Part shown: one piece after another, positions 62,567 to 64,000 of the stretch
Position numbering within the stretch: position 1 is the stretch's first letter
Layout of the letters: each line of letters begins with the position of its first letter
Assembly (NCBI RefSeq): GCF_006494365.1
Contig: NZ_VHIP01000005.1
Coordinates: forward strand, 248,001 to 312,000
From: Aestuariibacter sp. GS-14
GTDB lineage: Bacteria; Pseudomonadota; Gammaproteobacteria; Enterobacterales; Alteromonadaceae
Length of the DNA stretch: 64,000 bases
Direction of reading: 5' to 3'
Program-made: the position numbers and the translations under genes
The notes under the pieces: model-generated
What the model saw: the letters and a program-made list of their open reading frames with translations, nothing else
Databases searched by the model: none
What the model was told of the DNA's origin: nothing

Positions 62567-63835
62567 GTGAATAAAACGATCTCGATCACGCTTATGTATT
62601 TTGGCTCGTTATTGCTTACCAGCACTTTCGCAGGTAAGACGCAAAATGCACATCGGTTTACATTATCAACGCCGGATATTCCTGCCAACTACCAGGCATT
62701 GGATCCGCTTCAATCCTTTTCAGCCGCTAGCGGATACGGGTGGATGAACAACTCGGAAAATCACTTCGGCGTTGCGGTACCAGAGGGCAACTACAGTGTT
62801 AAGCTCATTTACGACTCGCCCGACGCAGCAAACGCCATGACGGTAAAAGCAGAATCCCGTCGGGTTATGCTTACCACCACAGGATACAACAGCAGTAAAA
62901 TACGTTCCTTTACGGTGAATGTTCGACAACCGCACATTGCATCCGGTGGTAAAGTAACACTCAATAACTGGGAGACCACACCTACACTCATCGCGCATTG
63001 GGATGAATTGCTAACATTAGAGTTTTTACCTGACACATCCGGCCTTACCGCCATTGAAATAGAACCCGCAAGTAAGGTAACAACCCTTTACATTGCCGGT
63101 GATTCTACGGTTGCCGATCAGCGCTCGGAACCTTATGCAGGCTGGGGTCAGATGCTACCCAGTTTATTCAACCAGAATATATCGATAGCGAATCATGCGG
63201 AATCTGGCAGAGCGTTATTTAGCTTCCTCGACGAGCATCGTTTTGACAAAATCCTTAGCACAATTCAACCTGGTGATTATCTGTTCATTCAATTTGGTCA
63301 CAACGATCAAAAAGACAAAAGAAACGAGGCCGGCCCCTATACCACGTATACCAGCGAACTGATTGAATACGTGAATGCGACAAGAGACAAATCAGCCATA
63401 CCTGTATTGATAACGCCAATGGAGCGTCGCAGGTGGAAAAATGGTGAACCAGGTGAAACACTTTCTGAGTATGCCGATGCAGTGCGGCGTGTTGGAAAAG
63501 CACTAAATGTCTCTGTGATTGATTTACACGCAATGAGTCTGGCATTTTATAACGCTATGGGGGAAGTTGCATCTACCAAAGCGTTTGTTCACTATCCTTC
63601 TAATACATACCCTGACCAGCCTAAGCAGTTAAAAGACAATACACATCACAACGCCTACGGTGCACTTCAGCTTGCAAAATGCATAGCAGAAGGTATACGA
63701 GTCCAGATCCCAGGACTTGCGCAGCACTTACGCCCGGAATATGGCAATTATTCACCGTCTCACCCGGATGACCCAGCAACGACCACTATTCCGGCCAGCT
63801 TCGTTTTATCAACGGCGACACCGGAAGGAAATTAA
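62567..63835 (+). CDS. CE12 rhamnogalacturonan acetylesterase, exported
   Basis: A 422-residue enzyme with a signal peptide (NKTISITLMYFGSLLLTSTFAG). Residues 25-165 form a beta-rich domain (SFSAASGYGWMNNSENHFG onward) found ahead of CE12 domains. The SGNH hydrolase begins LYIAGDSTVADQRSEPYAGWG (block I, GDS), has NHAESGRA (block II), QFGHNDQKD (block III) and DNTHHNAYGA (block V with the catalytic Asp and His). CE12 enzymes remove acetyl groups from rhamnogalacturonan I. GTG start at 62567 with TAGGAG upstream. It lies 118 bp after the receptor gene. The following hairpin at 63860 ends the unit. Confidence 0.87.
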   Translation: MNKTISITLMYFGSLLLTSTFAGKTQNAHRFTLSTPDIPANYQALDPLQSFSAASGYGWMNNSENHFGVAVPEGNYSVKLIYDSPDAANAMTVKAESRRVMLTTTGYNSSKIRSFTVNVRQPHIASGGKVTLNNWETTPTLIAHWDELLTLEFLPDTSGLTAIEIEPASKVTTLYIAGDSTVADQRSEPYAGWGQMLPSLFNQNISIANHAESGRALFSFLDEHRFDKILSTIQPGDYLFIQFGHNDQKDKRNEAGPYTTYTSELIEYVNATRDKSAIPVLITPMERRRWKNGEPGETLSEYADAVRRVGKALNVSVIDLHAMSLAFYNAMGEVASTKAFVHYPSNTYPDQPKQLKDNTHHNAYGALQLAKCIAEGIRVQIPGLAQHLRPEYGNYSPSHPDDPATTTIPASFVLSTATPEGN

Positions 63836-63859
63836 CCTGCTTCAGAATGCACATAAAAT

Positions 63860-63890
63860 ACCGACCGTTCACACAAACGTGTCGGTGTTT
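63860..63890 (+). terminator. Hairpin after the CE12 gene
   Basis: ACCGACCGTT pairs with AACG-T-GTCGGT around a short loop, followed by GTTT. It lies 25 bp after the stop. Stem has one bulge and the T-run is short. Confidence 0.6.
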
Positions 63891-64000
63891 ACTTTGAGGG
63901 AATACGGGTTTCAGCTAGCCAACGATGTATTTTTACTGCCGGGCCATTACATTGTCGCATGCCGCCATTTCGGCGCTACAAAATGGATAGGCAGGCCAGC
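63891..64000. other. Unassigned right edge
   Basis: The last 110 bases show one frame open to the edge on the plus strand (from a possible GTG at 63879) and a minus-strand frame that enters from the right and ends in TAA (about 63935). Neither gives a recognisable motif. A convergent gene could end here, or the next gene may begin. Confidence 0.3.

Noticed and set aside
63879-64000. Open plus-strand frame to the right edge
   Set aside because: Only about 40 codons, no ribosome site and no recognised motif; listed only as an unassigned edge.
1-64000. CRISPR arrays, tRNA or rRNA genes, prophage
   Set aside because: No regular direct repeats, cloverleaf-like sequences, rRNA segments or phage genes were seen on reading.

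Overview
The window looks like a piece of chromosome from a marine gammaproteobacterium close to Alteromonadaceae. The inference rests on gene content: a cydABX-cydDC operon, a PQQ operon, several TonB-dependent receptors with carbohydrate enzymes, and UPF0149 and J-domain proteins typical of that group. No database search was possible, so the placement is an inference. I see no rRNA, tRNA, CRISPR array, phage or complete insertion sequence.

Layout. (1) 1-6573: end of a YkgJ-type cysteine-cluster gene, then a leftward cydA-cydB-cydX-cydD-cydC block for cytochrome bd oxidase and its assembly exporter; cydX (37 codons) is hidden between cydB and cydD. (2) 6574-10728: a sulfide/sulfane-sulfur module with a haem-binding DUF3365-type protein, a sulfide:quinone oxidoreductase with three redox cysteines, a FisR-like sigma-54 activator with matching cysteine spacing, and a TSUP exporter. 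(3) 10891-16316: oligopeptidase B-like lipoprotein, acyltransferase, MBL hydrolase, HSL-type esterase and a small YgaP-type membrane protein. (4) 16328-21026: a three-gene envelope system of beta-barrel, LolA-like carrier and RND permease. (5) 21200-26790: MFS, PH-like membrane protein, TetR/DMT pair and M17 aminopeptidase. (6) 26940-31676: pqqABCDEF, with a terminator between pqqA and pqqB and a short PqqF. (7) 31677-41303: a 304-bp MITE and a 69-bp deletion derivative bracketing a siderophore-interacting protein gene, then housekeeping genes, DMT transporters, a LysR regulator, a Fur-boxed siderophore receptor and a DJ-1/PfpI protein. (8) 41424-63835: a pectin/uronate utilisation locus with two GH2 enzymes, a GntR/FCD regulator, mannonate dehydratase, a PL9-like beta-helix lyase, a SASA-type esterase, a CE12 rhamnogalacturonan acetylesterase, three TonB-dependent receptors and a FecI/FecR signalling pair.

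How the genes work together. In the polysaccharide locus, lyase and esterases would trim an acetylated uronate polymer outside or on the cell, the receptors import fragments, the GH2 enzymes release uronate or neutral sugars, and UxuA dehydrates mannonate to 2-keto-3-deoxygluconate. A 13-bp motif (TTGGTAAGGCCAA or close variants) stands before a GH2 gene, two receptors and the lyase. I infer that it is the operator of the GntR/FCD regulator. A third receptor carries an STN signalling domain and is divergent from its own sigma/anti-sigma pair.

Most notable items: the operator-linked uronate regulon; the STN receptor with a second signal-peptide-like segment inside it; the MITE that separates a Fur box from its probable gene; the FisR/SQR/haem-protein cluster without a persulfide dioxygenase; and an interrupted hairpin whose stem includes the last codons of the anti-sigma factor gene.
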